Shown here: piece by piece, positions 10,668 through 23,285 of the stretch | Layout of the letters: every line of letters starts with the position of its first letter | Position numbering within the stretch: the stretch's first letter is position 1 | NCBI GenBank assembly: GCA_035772405.1 | Contig: JAYKKM010000002.1 | Coordinates: forward strand, 629,001-693,000 | DNA: 64,000 nt | Direction: 5' to 3' | Source: Chrysogorgia sp. JL179-B06 | Taxonomy: Eukaryota > Cnidaria > Anthozoa > Scleralcyonacea > Chrysogorgiidae | Notes under the pieces: model-generated | Told to the model about the DNA's origin: nothing | The model's input: the letters and a program-made list of their open reading frames with translations, nothing else | Database searches by the model: none | Made by a program: the position numbers and the translations under genes

Positions 10668-11786
10668 GACAAAGACTGCTTTCATTACATGACAGCCGCT
10701 CTCCATTTAGCTCTCTACTGTGAGCGTGATATCCAGGAGTTGTTCTTGATATCTATGTCTCTCAACTTGAGGTTTCTCTTGATGGTATCCTTGAACCTGA
10801 GACGAGGGCGTCCAATATTTCTGTGACCAGACGACAGTTGAGAGTAGAGGATCTGTTTTGGTAGCCTGTCTGACGACATCCTCTTGAGGTGGCCAGTCCA
10901 CCGGAGATTATTTTTGATCAGACGATCTTCCATAGAAGGAAGCCCTGTCCGATCGAGTATTTCCTTGTTTGTCACTTTGTCCTTCCAGGTTATCCTCCTG
11001 ATCGAACGCAAATGTCGCATCATGAAGGCATGTAGCTTTTTCACCTGCCGTCTGTATACTGTCCAGGCCTCGGCTCCGTATAGCAGGGTAGATAGCACGA
11101 TTGCGCGAGAAATCTTTCCTTTGACCCGCGTCGACACATGGTGGTTGTTCCAGAGTCTCTGGCGTAGCCGACCGAAACACGTGCTAGCCTTGGAAATCCT
11201 ACTCTGTATTTCAGCATCAATGCATCCATCACTTGATAACGTGCTTCCGAGGTATTTGAATTCCGGGACAGAGTTCAGCTTGTTACCATCAACCATGATA
11301 CCTTCCTCTTGGGTTCTACTAGAGTTAGGCGGGTATAGCACTTCCGTCCTCTTGATGTTGATCTTCAGGCCGAACTTCTTAGATGCATTGGAGAAAGCGT
11401 CCACTATTCTCTGGATATCTTCAGCGGAGTTGGCAACCAGTGCGCTGTCATCTGCGAACAGCAGCTATCTCACAAGTATCTGAGTAGTCTTGGTCTCTGA
11501 AGTGTGCAACGTTGAAGATGTCAGCGCTCTGTCTTGACTGTATATACACGCCATCCCCCATGCCTCGGAAAGCCTCTTGGAGTATTGCCGATAAGAAAAT
11601 GGAGAAGATACCATTTGTAACACCGAACGTTTCCGAGACGTTCGATACAGTCGGGAGGACTGGACTGTGGCAGATACTGAGGAAATATGGATGCGCAGAC
11701 AAGTTCACAACTATGATCGAGGCTCTACACACGGGAATGATGGCAAATGTTAGTGTTGGAGGGGAAGTCTCGGAAACGAAATGCAT
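10668..11786 (-). pseudogene. Non-LTR retrotransposon (LINE) 3' half with 5' inversion, copy 1
   Basis: Minus strand from about 11600 down: an RT palm tail (GDGVYIQSRQSADIFNVAHF), an in-frame TAG, then the RT box LLFADDSALVANSAEDIQ and a long C-terminal region with FKYLGSTLSSDGC and LYGAEAWTVYRRQ, ending near 10700. At about 11600-11786 the upstream RT piece (FDTVGRTGLWQILRKYG) is on the plus strand, inverted relative to the rest. The conserved RT segment normally lying between the two pieces is missing. This is the form left by twin priming. Copy 2 keeps an ATC/ATG-repeat tail of the RTE sort that copy 1 has lost. The clade is not certain. Confidence 0.85.
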
Positions 11787-13450
11787 ATATACTATTAGTA
11801 ATATTAGTATCAACCAACTAGTGGTCTATTAAAAATTAGGCATTATGATTGGCTGAGCTACATGTACTAGTGGTCTATTGGTGATAGACTATATATAACC
11901 GATTGGTGGAGGTTATATAACAATTGCTATTGAAATGCCAAAATACTATTAGTATAATTTCTGAGCTTAAGCGAGTTCTGATTGGCTGACTGGCCAGTAA
12001 ATCTGAGACGATAGTCACCGCGTAGCGCGGTGACCATCACATCACTAGAAATCATACTTGAAAAAGTGTTTTTTTTAACCAAACTATATTTATTCGTTCC
12101 AGTCCCCTCTCGGAATCATCGTTTTGATGTATGGTTTCTAAAACATGACGATTTTTTTGAAAATGGCGTCTATATAATATTATAACTAAAAAAATCCTCA
12201 AAAACCTAGCATAATGACATTGTATATATCAGATTTCTCTCAAGATAGAACTGTCTAAGGGTAAGGAAGTTATTTATTGTATAATTATTTGTATTTTTAC
12301 GTCCGTTTTTGATCGTTAGTGTTTTTTTTGAAAGCTGTCAAGCGTGAAGAAATCATCGAGCATAACACAGTTCAAACTGTCTGTTTAAAACTTCTCAATT
12401 GAATATTCAGCTCAAGCCTGAAATTATACTAAAACAATTAGTCATCTCAGTCTCGGTGATTATCGTTATATTTACCTATATTTACCTCGATAAATATTCA
12501 ACGATAGTCACCTCGACTTCAGTGACTAATTGTTCAATGGTAATATACTAATTGAAATGAAATGCCTAGTATATACTATTAGTAATATTAGTATCAACCA
12601 AATAGTGGTCTATTAAAAAATTAGGCATTCTGATTGGCTGAGCTACTAGTGGTCTATTGGTGATAGACCACTAGTAGCGTTATCCAATCAAAAAACTTCT
12701 TATAAGTGGTTAACAGGAATATTCCTATCATAACCAATCAGAAGCCATAACATATTCACGCTGCAAGCAAAACCTGAAATCTACTCCAAACATGGCGTCC
12801 GCTAAAATTTATATACGAGTGATAAATCATGAAAACCTTTGCCCGAAATTAGTAATGGGAAATTGTTCAGTTTGACATTTTCGAATATGAAAATAAATTC
12901 GTTATGTCTAAGGAGTATATATACACCAAATTTGAAGCAAAGTAATTATAATCTCGTTTTTTTGTGAGCGATTATTTATCATGTACCATCGAGCTACTCT
13001 ACATTTTGAATGGGGATACGTGTACAAACAAAAATTAGGTGAAACCATCTGAAAATTTGGAACAATATTTGATAAGACGTATTTACGAAGAAAGAAAGGT
13101 TGTTTATGGTTGATACTAAAACAATTAGGAAACACGTCCTCCTTGCCTCGTTGTCTACTATCTGCTCTTAGTAGAAAATGACCATGATCCATTAGAAATG
13201 CTGCATTTTGATTGGCACTCAACAGTTGTCTATTCGTGATAGACGTACTGAAAACAATGGCAGAAAACTCTCGTTTTGGGGAGGTTTCAGATGAGTTATT
13301 GGAGAATATTTTGGAGAATGCATGATTTGTAATATTAAACAATTAGACAACTCGTCATCTCGTTGTCTATGAGTGATTAGTCTACACCCAACCATTGTTC
13401 ATTACAAATACTGCATTCTGATTGGCTACTCAACCATTGTCTACTCGAGA
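11787..13450. mobile_element. Cluster of CCAAT-ended MITE-like repeats
   Basis: Blocks at about 11787-11895 and 12556-12690 share TACTATTAGTAATATTAG, TTAGGCATTCTGATTGGCTG and the palindrome ACTAGTGGTCTATTGGTGAT/AGACCACTAGT. Related pieces at about 13195-13250 and 13400-13450 carry ATTTTGATTGGC or ATTCTGATTGGC followed by GTCTATTCGTGATAGAC or GTCTACTCGAGATGG. No coding sequence is present. Another copy of this segment lies at 23288-24950. Confidence 0.6.
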
Positions 13451-13883
13451 TGGAAAACGTTTGGGAAAAATAGGTCCGCAATGCGAACATGTGGGTACCG
13501 CATGGAACATTAATGGGTCAGCCTTGTCAATGAGTAATGAGCATGGGATTGGGGTGTTACCACTACTGAAATATCCAAATCTGTAATACTAACTGAAATA
13601 TTAGTATTATTCGTTTATACTGGGGCATTTATCTCCACTATGGAATCACTGCCATGGAGGCTCTTTATTATTATATTGATGTGGTGCCTTTAAAGTGTCT
13701 ATGAAATGAAAATTCGCTCCAGTTTTTTTTTACTGTATTTGAAAGAACACTTAAAATAATGAAAAATGGCTTTTTATGTTTAATTATACGCTTTATATAA
13801 TTTGATCTGTGACGTCACAATTTGGACACAGCATTATAAAAACAAAACTGAAAATCAGGCATATCTTCAGACTGGTTCAACTA

Positions 13884-14106
13884 AATAGATTCAAACCTTG
13901 CTGACTTACTCAATCAAGAAAACTAAACATTGTAATGGTTCTAATGTGGTTGCTATGGTAACGGATTAGTTTCCAGATTACTCTCTTCCGTTATAACAAT
14001 TATTTGTTTTCAACCACATTTACAGCAACTTATTTAGTTTTAGGAAGTTGACATCCTTTTCTCATGATTTCCAATGTAACAATGCTGTTTAAAACAATAA
14101 AACAGT
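13884..14106. repeat. 223-bp segment inverted between the two duplicates (copy 1 orientation)
   Basis: This segment runs from AATAGATTCAAACC to AAAACAGT. In copy 2 the same 223 bp sits between the same flanks (GGTTCAACTA and ACTGCAACGACAAA) but reverse-complemented, at 25383-25605. The flanks are continuous in both copies and no sequence was gained or lost. Confidence 0.92.
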
Positions 14107-14177
14107 AACTGCAACGACAAAAAGTAGAAAACTTTGTTTCTATACAAAGTAGTGGCCTGGGAACAAAATCTGTTACC

Positions 14178-14849
14178 ATGGGAACCAAGCGTGCAACCAG
14201 GATTTTTGAAAGGGGGTCATTTTCACAACAGTAACGACGATGCTCTAGGGGGGTCCGCGGGATGCACCCCCGAATTTTTTTGAAATTTGGGTCTCTTAAA
14301 ACGGCATTTACTGCATTTTGAGGACACTTTTGAGCAAAAACGAAATTCTTATTTTTAAGAAACATTTGGTCCAAATGAGATTAGACTTGCATTTTAATAT
14401 TGTTTGAGAAAACGTTTGGTAATTTGGAAGTGTAAATTAGGTGGCACAGTTTTCTTTTATCCATATTAACCTCAAGTATTCCATCCAATCTAGCGAAATA
14501 TCGAATCGTGGCATCGTGCTCGAAAAATTCGTATAAAACAAGATGGCCGTGCACCAGTCTTGTTCCCAGAGCCTTCCGGTCGCGCACGGAAATGTGTCAG
14601 TCCCGAGCCCTCGGCCACATCGGCGGAGGAACATATGCATGAAATCGAAACAAGATCGTGAACAACGTAACAAGATCGTGACAAACCCTTTTGCAAATTT
14701 TATAAATTTGGAGCTTTATATAATTCAAGTTAAAAAAAATTAAATAGTGCTGTAAAAGTAACTTTTGACCTCCAAAATTTTCCCTCGTGCCTCCAAAAGG
14801 GGGGTCGGTCTCCCCCCGACCCCCTCCTTGTTGCGCCCTTGATGGGAAC
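14178..14849. mobile_element. hAT-type MITE with 8-bp target duplication, copy 1
   Basis: The direct repeat ATGGGAAC (14178-14185 and 14842-14849) flanks inverted ends CAAGCGTGCAACCAGGA and, read inward from the right, CAAGGGCGCAACAAGGA. The 656-bp body has G/C-run borders (AAGGGGG, GGGGGTCGGGGG) and no transposase. The 8-bp duplication and CAAGG-type ends fit hAT. The copy at 25677-26348 is the same length. Confidence 0.82.
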
Positions 14850-15440
14850 CTAATAACAACAATCTCAATGCAGAGTATTGTTGACTCAGTAAGTCTGCAT
14901 GGTTTGGTTTATTTTGGTTTATTTGGTTTGGTATTATTTTATTTGGTTTGGTATTTGTTTTGAGCCAGTTTAGTCAAACCAATTCCGAAGATATGCCGGA
15001 TTTTGAGTTTTGATGTAATGCTGTGTCCATCTTGTTACATCACAGCTCAAGTTACATGAAATGTATGTAATAACTCGAGAATGGCATAAGATACGATAGT
15101 TGTGTAAAAGCTATTTTTCATTATTGTTGTTCGTAAGCTAACAGCAGAATTAACTAAATCAGCAGAGAATTAATACATTTGTAAAATCCATTTTTAATAC
15201 AAACATACATTACCATTATTACATGTCATGGATAATTAATCGGTTAATGATTCACCACAGGTTGATGCATGGATCAATTCTTCCTGTAACCATGCCCCGG
15301 GGACAATGCAGAAAATCAAATCCCGGGGGTGGGGAATTGTTTTATTATTTTTTGCCCGGGGTATGGCGGCCGCCCTTGGAAGTCTGGTAACTAAAGTAAA
15401 GTATTCATATTCAAAATGGCGACAAAAAAAGTTGCAGAAA
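14850..15440. other. Non-coding sequence including the left arm of a CCCGGG foldback
   Basis: TTTGGTTTGGTATT simple repeats lie near 14895-14960. From about 15265 is the left arm of the foldback that is complete in copy 2 (26766-27244). Here it is cut at 15440 by the PLE. Confidence 0.6.
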
Positions 15441-15553
15441 ATATACTAAAGACTATTTGAAACAAAATAGTCACGAAGTTGGCGTAAAGCAAAAGAGCGC
15501 TCGATACCATAGTAGGTAGAGCGTAATCAAACAATAAAGGTTTGAATGTTTTT

Positions 15554-15595
15554 GTCGCTACTCCGAGTTTCACGCTATTGCGATCATCAGGCAAC
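15554..15595 (-). ncRNA. PLE hammerhead ribozyme (left inverted end)
   Basis: Same sequence as 1384-1425: GTTGC, CTGATGA, CGC/GCG, GAAA, CTC/GAG, UA, GCGAC. It lies 3' of the GIY-YIG frame in sense orientation. Confidence 0.76.
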
Positions 15596-15656
15596 TGACA
15601 GATATAATTCATTATTCAATGTTAAATACTATGGCTATTATATGTCTAATTGGGTG

Positions 15657-16293
15657 TTAAGTTACATGTCTGCAGTTAGTTAGTAATTCTGTTCGTTTAT
15701 TTAGATAGTGTTTATGTCTTTTCCTCGCCTTCATGATCTGCAGTTTTTCTTCGAGGCACAGGTTACATCTTCTTGCGCCGGGTTTATACGCCGCTACTTG
15801 TTTTATTATAGACCACTTGATATGAACCTGTCTGTTTTCCCAGTTTCCAAACATGTTTGGATAGCTCGGTGTCGTTAATATACTTCACGTTACGAAAGGA
15901 CTTCAGGTGGTTGCGGTATCTTTCTTTGAAGCTATTCCCTGTGATCCCGATATAACTTTTTTTGTTTTCATTGGGATGTTCCGTGGTTACGTCCGCTCGG
16001 TATACAACGCTTTCTTTCATACACTTTCCAGCAAGTGGGCATTCCTTTGATTTCTGACAATTGCACGTGGAGGTATTGTTGTTTGTTGTGTCGTTTTTTG
16101 TATATTTCTGAGTTAGGATGTGTTTGTTATGTTTGCGTATAACGTTTTTCATGTTCGTTACGCAGCTATAGCTGACTCGTACAGTGTGGCGGTTAAAAAG
16201 TTTGTGCAGTTCGTGTAAAGGTGGGAAGTGTTTGTCAATGAGTTCTAGAAAAGTCTGAGCTACGTTTGAAGGCGAGGAAAAGACATAAAACAC
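15657..16293 (-). pseudogene. PLE RT tail plus GIY-YIG endonuclease (junction copy)
   Basis: A continuous 169-codon frame starts at 16293. It gives the RT tail (HELHKLFNRHTVRVSYSC), the Cys linker CNCQKSKECPLAGKC and the endonuclease core KKSYIGITGNSFKERYRNHL, and ends ELSKHVWKLGKQ. The last part (CNLCLEEKLQIMKARKRH...NCRH) is in the next frame, shifted at the GGGAAAACAG run. That shift is also present at 1.6 kb, so it predates the separation of the copies. The catalytic RT core is absent (5'-truncated). GIY-YIG domains in PLEs nick target DNA for reverse transcription; this copy cannot do so alone. Confidence 0.87.
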
Positions 16294-16402
16294 TATCTAA
16301 ATAAACGAACAGAATTACTAACTAACTGCAGACATGTAACTTAACACCCAATTAGACATATAGCCATAGTATTTAACATTGAATAATGAATTATATGTGT
16401 CA

Positions 16403-16444
16403 GTTGCCTGATGATCGCAATAGCGTGAAACTCGGAGTAGCGAC
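16403..16444 (+). ncRNA. PLE hammerhead ribozyme (right inverted end)
   Basis: Exact hammerhead of the 1384-1425 type on the plus strand: GTTGC, CTGATGA, CGC/GCG, GAAA, CTC/GAG, UA, GCGAC. It is antisense to the GIY-YIG frame of the same element. Confidence 0.76.
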
Positions 16445-16468
16445 AAAAACATTCAAACCTTTATTGTT

Positions 16469-17231
<763 letters not shown>

Positions 17232-17232
17232 A

Positions 17233-17276
17233 CTACAGACGGTACCGTTTCGGCCTTTTGGGCCTCATCAGTGTAG
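17233..17276 (-). ncRNA. Hammerhead ribozyme, copy of 5786-5829
   Basis: Identical core, stems and cleavage triplet to 5786-5829: CTACA/TGTAG stem I, GGCC/GGCC stem II, CGG/CCG stem III, GTC. Confidence 0.82.
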
Positions 17277-17452
17277 TGCTGACGAGCAGGATGAAGATAA
17301 CTGCTGTTAACAGTCACCCATGATGCCACACAAAATGTGGGACATCAAAAACCATGCCAGGCGCTCAAACTGCAAGCAGTGAGCGTGCGCATAATGCGTA
17401 AGCGACAATGGTTCATCCTGTAGAGCGCTCAATATGACCTATATATATTAGC

Positions 17453-17905
17453 TTAACTCTTTCCCTACGGCTGAAAAACATCAAAAATTGAACGACCACG
17501 TTGTTCTATTGATATCTCTTGAAATAACCATAACTGTTGCGAAAGCTATACATTTTCTGGAAGCCCAATAAACCGGCTTTCACTTGTTCTTTTAAATTTC
17601 CCGAACAAAACACATTATGTTAATATAAATTAGCATTAATTATCATAAATCAGGTTGAAAAATTTACATTTTTCCAGAAAAGGCCATCTTGCACGCCCGC
17701 GTAGCATCTTGAAAACTCAAAATGCAACAATCGCAGAGTTGTTTATGAAATCAAATCAAACTTGGCGTGTGCGTGGATTTCATGTTCCTGGCGCTTGTCG
17801 AATTTCAATTTTTAATCTTGCGTTACCGTGTGCCGTGTTTTTCGATTGACGACTTTGCGGGTCATCAACGACCCATTTTAACTGCGCCCGTAGGGAAAGA
17901 GTTAA
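17453..17905. mobile_element. piggyBac-type MITE, duplicate of 6006-6457
   Basis: TTAA flanks both ends and inverted ends CTCTTTCCCTACGG/CCGTAGGGAAAGAG are intact. It is one base longer than copy 1. Confidence 0.8.
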
Positions 17906-18692
17906 TAGCTAAATATAATAGCTTATAGCTTAATATAATAGCTTCAAACACTCATTAATAATTCATGAGGAAAAGACAAAAGAAAATCACGACCGTATCG
18001 TTGTTTTAAATGTGATAAAGATTCGTCCTGATTTACATAAACTTTATCTTTGATTTTCTCGGCTTAGACAACATCGATTTTCAAAATTACTGCGCCAATG
18101 AACTTATCAAATGGGTCGTGTTTGAAGCCGTTTAATAAACTCGCAGCACGTGTTTTATCAGATCTAAAACACTCGGGCTACGCCCTTTTTAAATCTAATA
18201 AAACACTGCTGCTCGTTTATTAAACAATACTTAATATATATAGCTTAATAGCTTAATATAATAGCTTAGTCATAGCTTAATCTATGACTGTATGAAAAAT
18301 TTATTATAATTTTCCATCCAGAACTAAGCTCACTGAACACTAGGAACGAACTTATTTCAACATGTAGACATAGAAAAAAACACTTGCTGTGCAACCAATA
18401 ACCGGCCAAATATCCAATCAGTAATTATTCATAAACACTGTAAACCTAAACCACATATTATTGTGATGACGTCACCCGTATAATGGTTCAAAACTATAGA
18501 CCTATACAATTTCAAGTTACCAAGGCATCAACATCAGACGCGATAATCACCTAATGATTGTGGTAAGTTCGGCTTACCATACGAAATAAATTTGTCGTGA
18601 TTAAAGTTCAAATGAAGTAACCCAAGTAATTTGTCCTTTTGTCTTACTATTCCTCTGTACCTCGGTATTGAGATATATATATAGTACAATAT

Positions 18693-18728
18693 TTACAGAC
18701 TTCGCTGTTCCACAGCTCATCAGTGTAG
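18693..18728 (-). ncRNA. Degenerate hammerhead-like motif, duplicate of 7246-7281
   Basis: CTGATGA with a good stem II (GCTGT/ACAGC), then GAAGTC and TGTAA. GAAA and stem III are not formed, so it is probably inactive. Confidence 0.5.
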
Positions 18729-18926
18729 CTTGGTACAATCTAGATATGGGCATGAGAACTAATTATACACAAGCGATTGCCGATGACAACCGCTTGTGGT
18801 ACAAACAGCGGTCATGCGCACATCCAGAGAGCGTGAAGCGGTATAGGGCCAGAGTGCTCGAACTACCACAAGGGTAGTGGGCGTTGCATTATCGCTAAAG
18901 GACACCTACACCAACTTCACAGAGCG

Positions 18927-19041
<115 letters not shown>

Positions 19042-20482
19042 CTATAAGAAAGGCTTGACATCACAATTTTTGCACCTGGTTCCGGTAGATTCTTAAAACA
19101 GATACATTGTCACTCTTGAAAAGTTTCCTTTCCTTATCTATACATTCATAACAACATCATTATTAACTTACACTGTTTTGCTTCCACGTCAGGTTTCATC
19201 GTTGTGTTATCTACCGAGAAATAAAAAGAAAATTACACCGGCAAATTATTTTCAATTAAATATTAGCAAGAACTGTCAGTTACTGGATGTGAGCGTTTGA
19301 ACGCCATTTTACGTTGAGCAAAGAAAATAATAATATTCGATTTACTTAAGTTTTCTTTAAAAAAAACGTTCGTCTGCTTCTCCCAAACTCCCTCTCTTGT
19401 CTGCAACTGGCTGTGCAAACACGGGCGGCCATTTTCTATATTTCTTAAATGGTTGCGAACTTTGGAAAACGTACTCAATATCTTTTGTTTAACTGTTCAA
19501 TCGTTGCTCCATTTAGTTTACGGGCTGCTTATTAAATATATTACTATATCAGAGTATCAGCAGTAAAAGCCGTGGAGGAGTGACTTTTGTCATTTATTAA
19601 GATTGACCGAATGTATAGTTAGGTTACTAAAAGTGTTGTTCTGCTATTGGTATTATTGAAATGCCTATATATTAATCCCCTCGCCCGAGGGTGCTAATTC
19701 GACCGGCGTTTAGTCCCTTATCACGGGAATGCTAGTTTATTTGTTATATATATTCAAGATCAACGTCGTTGATCATGCGCGGCATCGGAAAATTTGTCCC
19801 TGGTAACTAGATATGGTAAATATCTGCATTTGAATTAATATTTAAATTGCAACAGTCACATGATTGCGAATGCAAAAATTGAAACGGTATTCAAAGTGTT
19901 TTTTTTCAAAAAGGATATAGTTTTTTGAAAAAATTGAGTTTGAATACAATTTGTTGCTCTGGATAAACAACAAGCAATACAAAACAAAAACGGAAAAAGG
20001 AGAGTCAGCGACAAAATATATAATTACTGCAATACCAGATGATGTAGTGTTGACGGACAAGCAAGTTTTATTTTGAAATATTCATCTATACCAATGGATA
20101 CTTTGCTCTGCTCAGACACGAATACAGGTAAATAAATTAGTATTCTCAAATAACAGCTAATAATAGTACACTATGAGTCTGTGTTGAGCGAGGGCCCTTA
20201 TTTTAACTTTTTAAGTGTCTATATATTTGTATAAAGACAGGAGATATAAACAAGGCGTTCCCTCCCGCGATTTCCCATGGAGTTCGATAAACATTAATAT
20301 GCCTTTTCAGCATAGTTTTTTGGTCACGGTTAGTAATTTGGTTACGTTTAGTATTTTGGTGAATTAGGATTAGAATTTCGTTGAATTCTAAAAGAATATA
20401 CCGCCTTACTGCTACCGTACGAACAGCCACTGCCTTCACTACTTTATCGTTTATTACAGTAACTATTTTATGATGGGTGTAT

Positions 20483-20690
20483 TGGGACAAAATATCATTG
20501 GGCAAAGTCGCATGTCATTGGGCAATGTTACATGTCATTGGGCAATGTCTCATGTATTGATCGGGCGTATGTTTTCGGGCAATGTCTCATGTTTTCGGGC
20601 AATGTCACATGTTTTCGGGCAATGTCTCATGTTTTCCGGCAATGTCACATGTTTTCGGGCAATGTCACATGTTTTCCGGCAATGTCTCAT
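20483..20690. repeat. 20-bp tandem repeat, duplicate of 9015-9222
   Basis: Same unit number and unit order as copy 1, with no visible change in array length, unlike the (TA)n tracts. Confidence 0.93.
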
Positions 20691-22129
20691 GTGTGTCTGC
20701 GTGTAGACGCCTGATTTTTCTTCGTCCTCGTTTCTAGCCCAACTTGCTTCTAAAAGTTGCCACTTTAAACGAGCGCTGCACAATGCCTTCAGTGCCTGAT
20801 TGCAGAAATCAATGCATTAAAAATTATCCTTTGTAATATAAGACAAGTGAGCGGGTTTTCTAATTCCAACTGTCTAACATGCCACCAATGCATACCCATC
20901 TCCGCATGCAATATGCGCGCCATGTCCCTAAGTAGCCCGAGTTAACGCCTAGCGGGCGTCTTGTTACGAATAATTCAGAACTTTTGTGCATGAAGAATTT
21001 TGTACTTTAAATTTTAGGCCGATCCCCGTTGTAGTTTGTTAACATATGCTAAAAGAACTGTGCTGAATGCAGCTGAAACTTTTAGTAGTGGAAGGACTGA
21101 TGGCGATGCAGTTGACTCTATACTGTTTCGAGTTGAGTGGGTGCTTGGTGCGCTGAGCAGGCGGTATCTACTGTACACAATTTATAAAAAACATTGCAAA
21201 AAAACGACGACGACGACGATAATAATAATATGTATGAACAGATTCATTGAGATATGGAAAATAGTTCTTTACGAGTAGTGTGCATGATGCTAAAATGCCT
21301 TCACATAATTTAGTAACAAACAACCTAACTTGCTTCTGGTGCAAGAGGTACCAATCCTAGGATTTCTATTAACCAATAAGTTTCAAGTCCCGACTTAGGA
21401 AATATCAGTTTCCCTGTCATGCTTGAGACCTCTGATCATGACCATCAATATTTAGTTAAATCCACATTCCTGCCAGCTCCATATCACAGTAGTCCAATGT
21501 GGTACCCACATTGTATATAATATATAATCTATATATATATAATTGACTATATATAATCTATATATACATCTATTACTGTATATAATCTATCCACACCAAC
21601 AATTATCAGGGTAAAATCCCTAATACGTCTTAGTAAATCCAATTTGAATGGACCCCTATATATTTCTACTATATGCATCCGTAGACATTTGAACAAATTT
21701 GATTTTTTTAAAGGGCACCCGTTGTATGATAAAGATGCACTTTCTTCCTTCAACAGCCTTTGGTACCTGTATACTAACTACTGAGTTGATTGTTTCATGA
21801 ATCATCAATAGTGTGAGAAAAGTAATTTCTTTCTTAGTGATTGATGGTAGAAACAGCAGTAGACTTCCCCACTATATTCTGTTGCTGCACCCAAAAATTT
21901 AAAAAGTTTGGGCTACATGTATTTAGTTTGATGTCCTATAAAACAATTAAATTCAGACAATACAAAGCTCTCAGAGATATTGCCAACCGAAAATTTATTC
22001 AGTTTGGCAAATGAATGCGCTATTATCTAATTCAAGTAATTTAGAACTAAAAGAAGAGCAACTACGCTATAAATGTTTCAAACAGCAAGCGCGCGAGGGG
22101 TTGTTGCTAATTGAAAATAAATGCCTATA

Positions 22130-23285
22130 TCATCATCATCATCATGCTGTCGGTCGCGGTGCGACAAAGACTGCTTTCATTACATGACAGCCGCTCTCCA
22201 TTTAGCTCTCTACTGTGAGCGTGATATCATGCAGGAGTTGTTCTTGATATCTATGTCTCTCAACTTGAGGTTTCTCTTGATGGTATCCTTGAACCTGAGA
22301 CGAGGGCGTCCAATATTTCTGTGACCAGACGACAGTTGAGAGTAGAGGATCTGTTTTGGTAGCCTGTCTGACGACATCCTCTTGAGGTGGCCAGTCCACC
22401 GGAGATTATTTTTGATCAGACGATCTTCCATAGAAGGAAGCCCTGTCCGATCGAGTATTTCCTTGTTTGTCACTTTGTCCTTCCAGGTTATCCTCCTGAT
22501 CGAACGCAAATGTCGCATCATGAAGGCATGTAGCTTTTTCACCTGCCGTCTGTATACTGTCCAGGCCTCGGCTCCGTATAGCAGGGTAGATAGCACGATT
22601 GCGCGATAAATCTTTCCTTTGACCCGCGTCGACACATGGTGGTTGTTCCAGAGTCTCTGGCGTAGCCGACCGAAACACGTGCTAGCCTTGGCAATCCTAC
22701 TCTGTATTTCAGCATCAATGCATCCATCACTTGATAACGTGCTTCCCAGGTATTTGAATTCCGGGACAGAGTTCAGCTTGTTACCATCAACCATGATACC
22801 TTCCTCTTGGGTTCTACTAGAGTTAGGCTGGTATAGCACTTCCGTCTTCTTGATGTTGATCTTCAGGCCGAACTTCTTAGATGCATTGGAGAAAGCATCC
22901 ACTATTCTCTGGATATCTTCAGCGGAGTTGGCAACCAGTGCGCTGTCATCTGCGAACAGCAGCTATCTCACAAGTATCTGAGTAGTCTTGGTCTCTGAAG
23001 TGTGCAACGTTGAAGATGTCAGCGCTCTGTCTTGACTGTATATACACGCCATCCCCCATGCCTCGGAAAGCCTCTTGGAGTATTGCCGATAAGAAAATGG
23101 AGAAGATACCATTTGTAACACCGAACGTTTCCGAGACGTTCGATACAGTCGGGAGGACTGGACTGTGGCAGATACTGAGGAAATATGGATGCGCAGACAA
23201 GTTCACAACTATGATCGAGGCTCTACACACGGGAATGATGGCAAATGTTAGTGTTGGAGGGGAAGTCTCGGAAACGAAATGCATA
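22130..23285 (-). pseudogene. LINE 3' half with 5' inversion, copy 2
   Basis: Same rearranged LINE as 10668-11786. The frame from LLFADDSALVA through FKYLGSTLSSDGC and LYGAEAWTVYRRQ is open to about 22210, with the same in-frame TAG before LLFADD. The inverted upstream piece (FDTVGRTGLWQILRKYG) is at about 23100-23285 on the plus strand. This copy keeps the 3' tail, minus-strand sense CGACCGACAGCATGATGATG, at 22130-22157. AAATGCCTATAT (3' side) and AAATGCATATAT (other side) flank the insertion and may be a diverged target duplication. Confidence 0.85.

Noticed and set aside
10884..11483. A 199-codon plus-strand frame
   Set aside because: It is the antisense shadow of the LINE RT on the minus strand.
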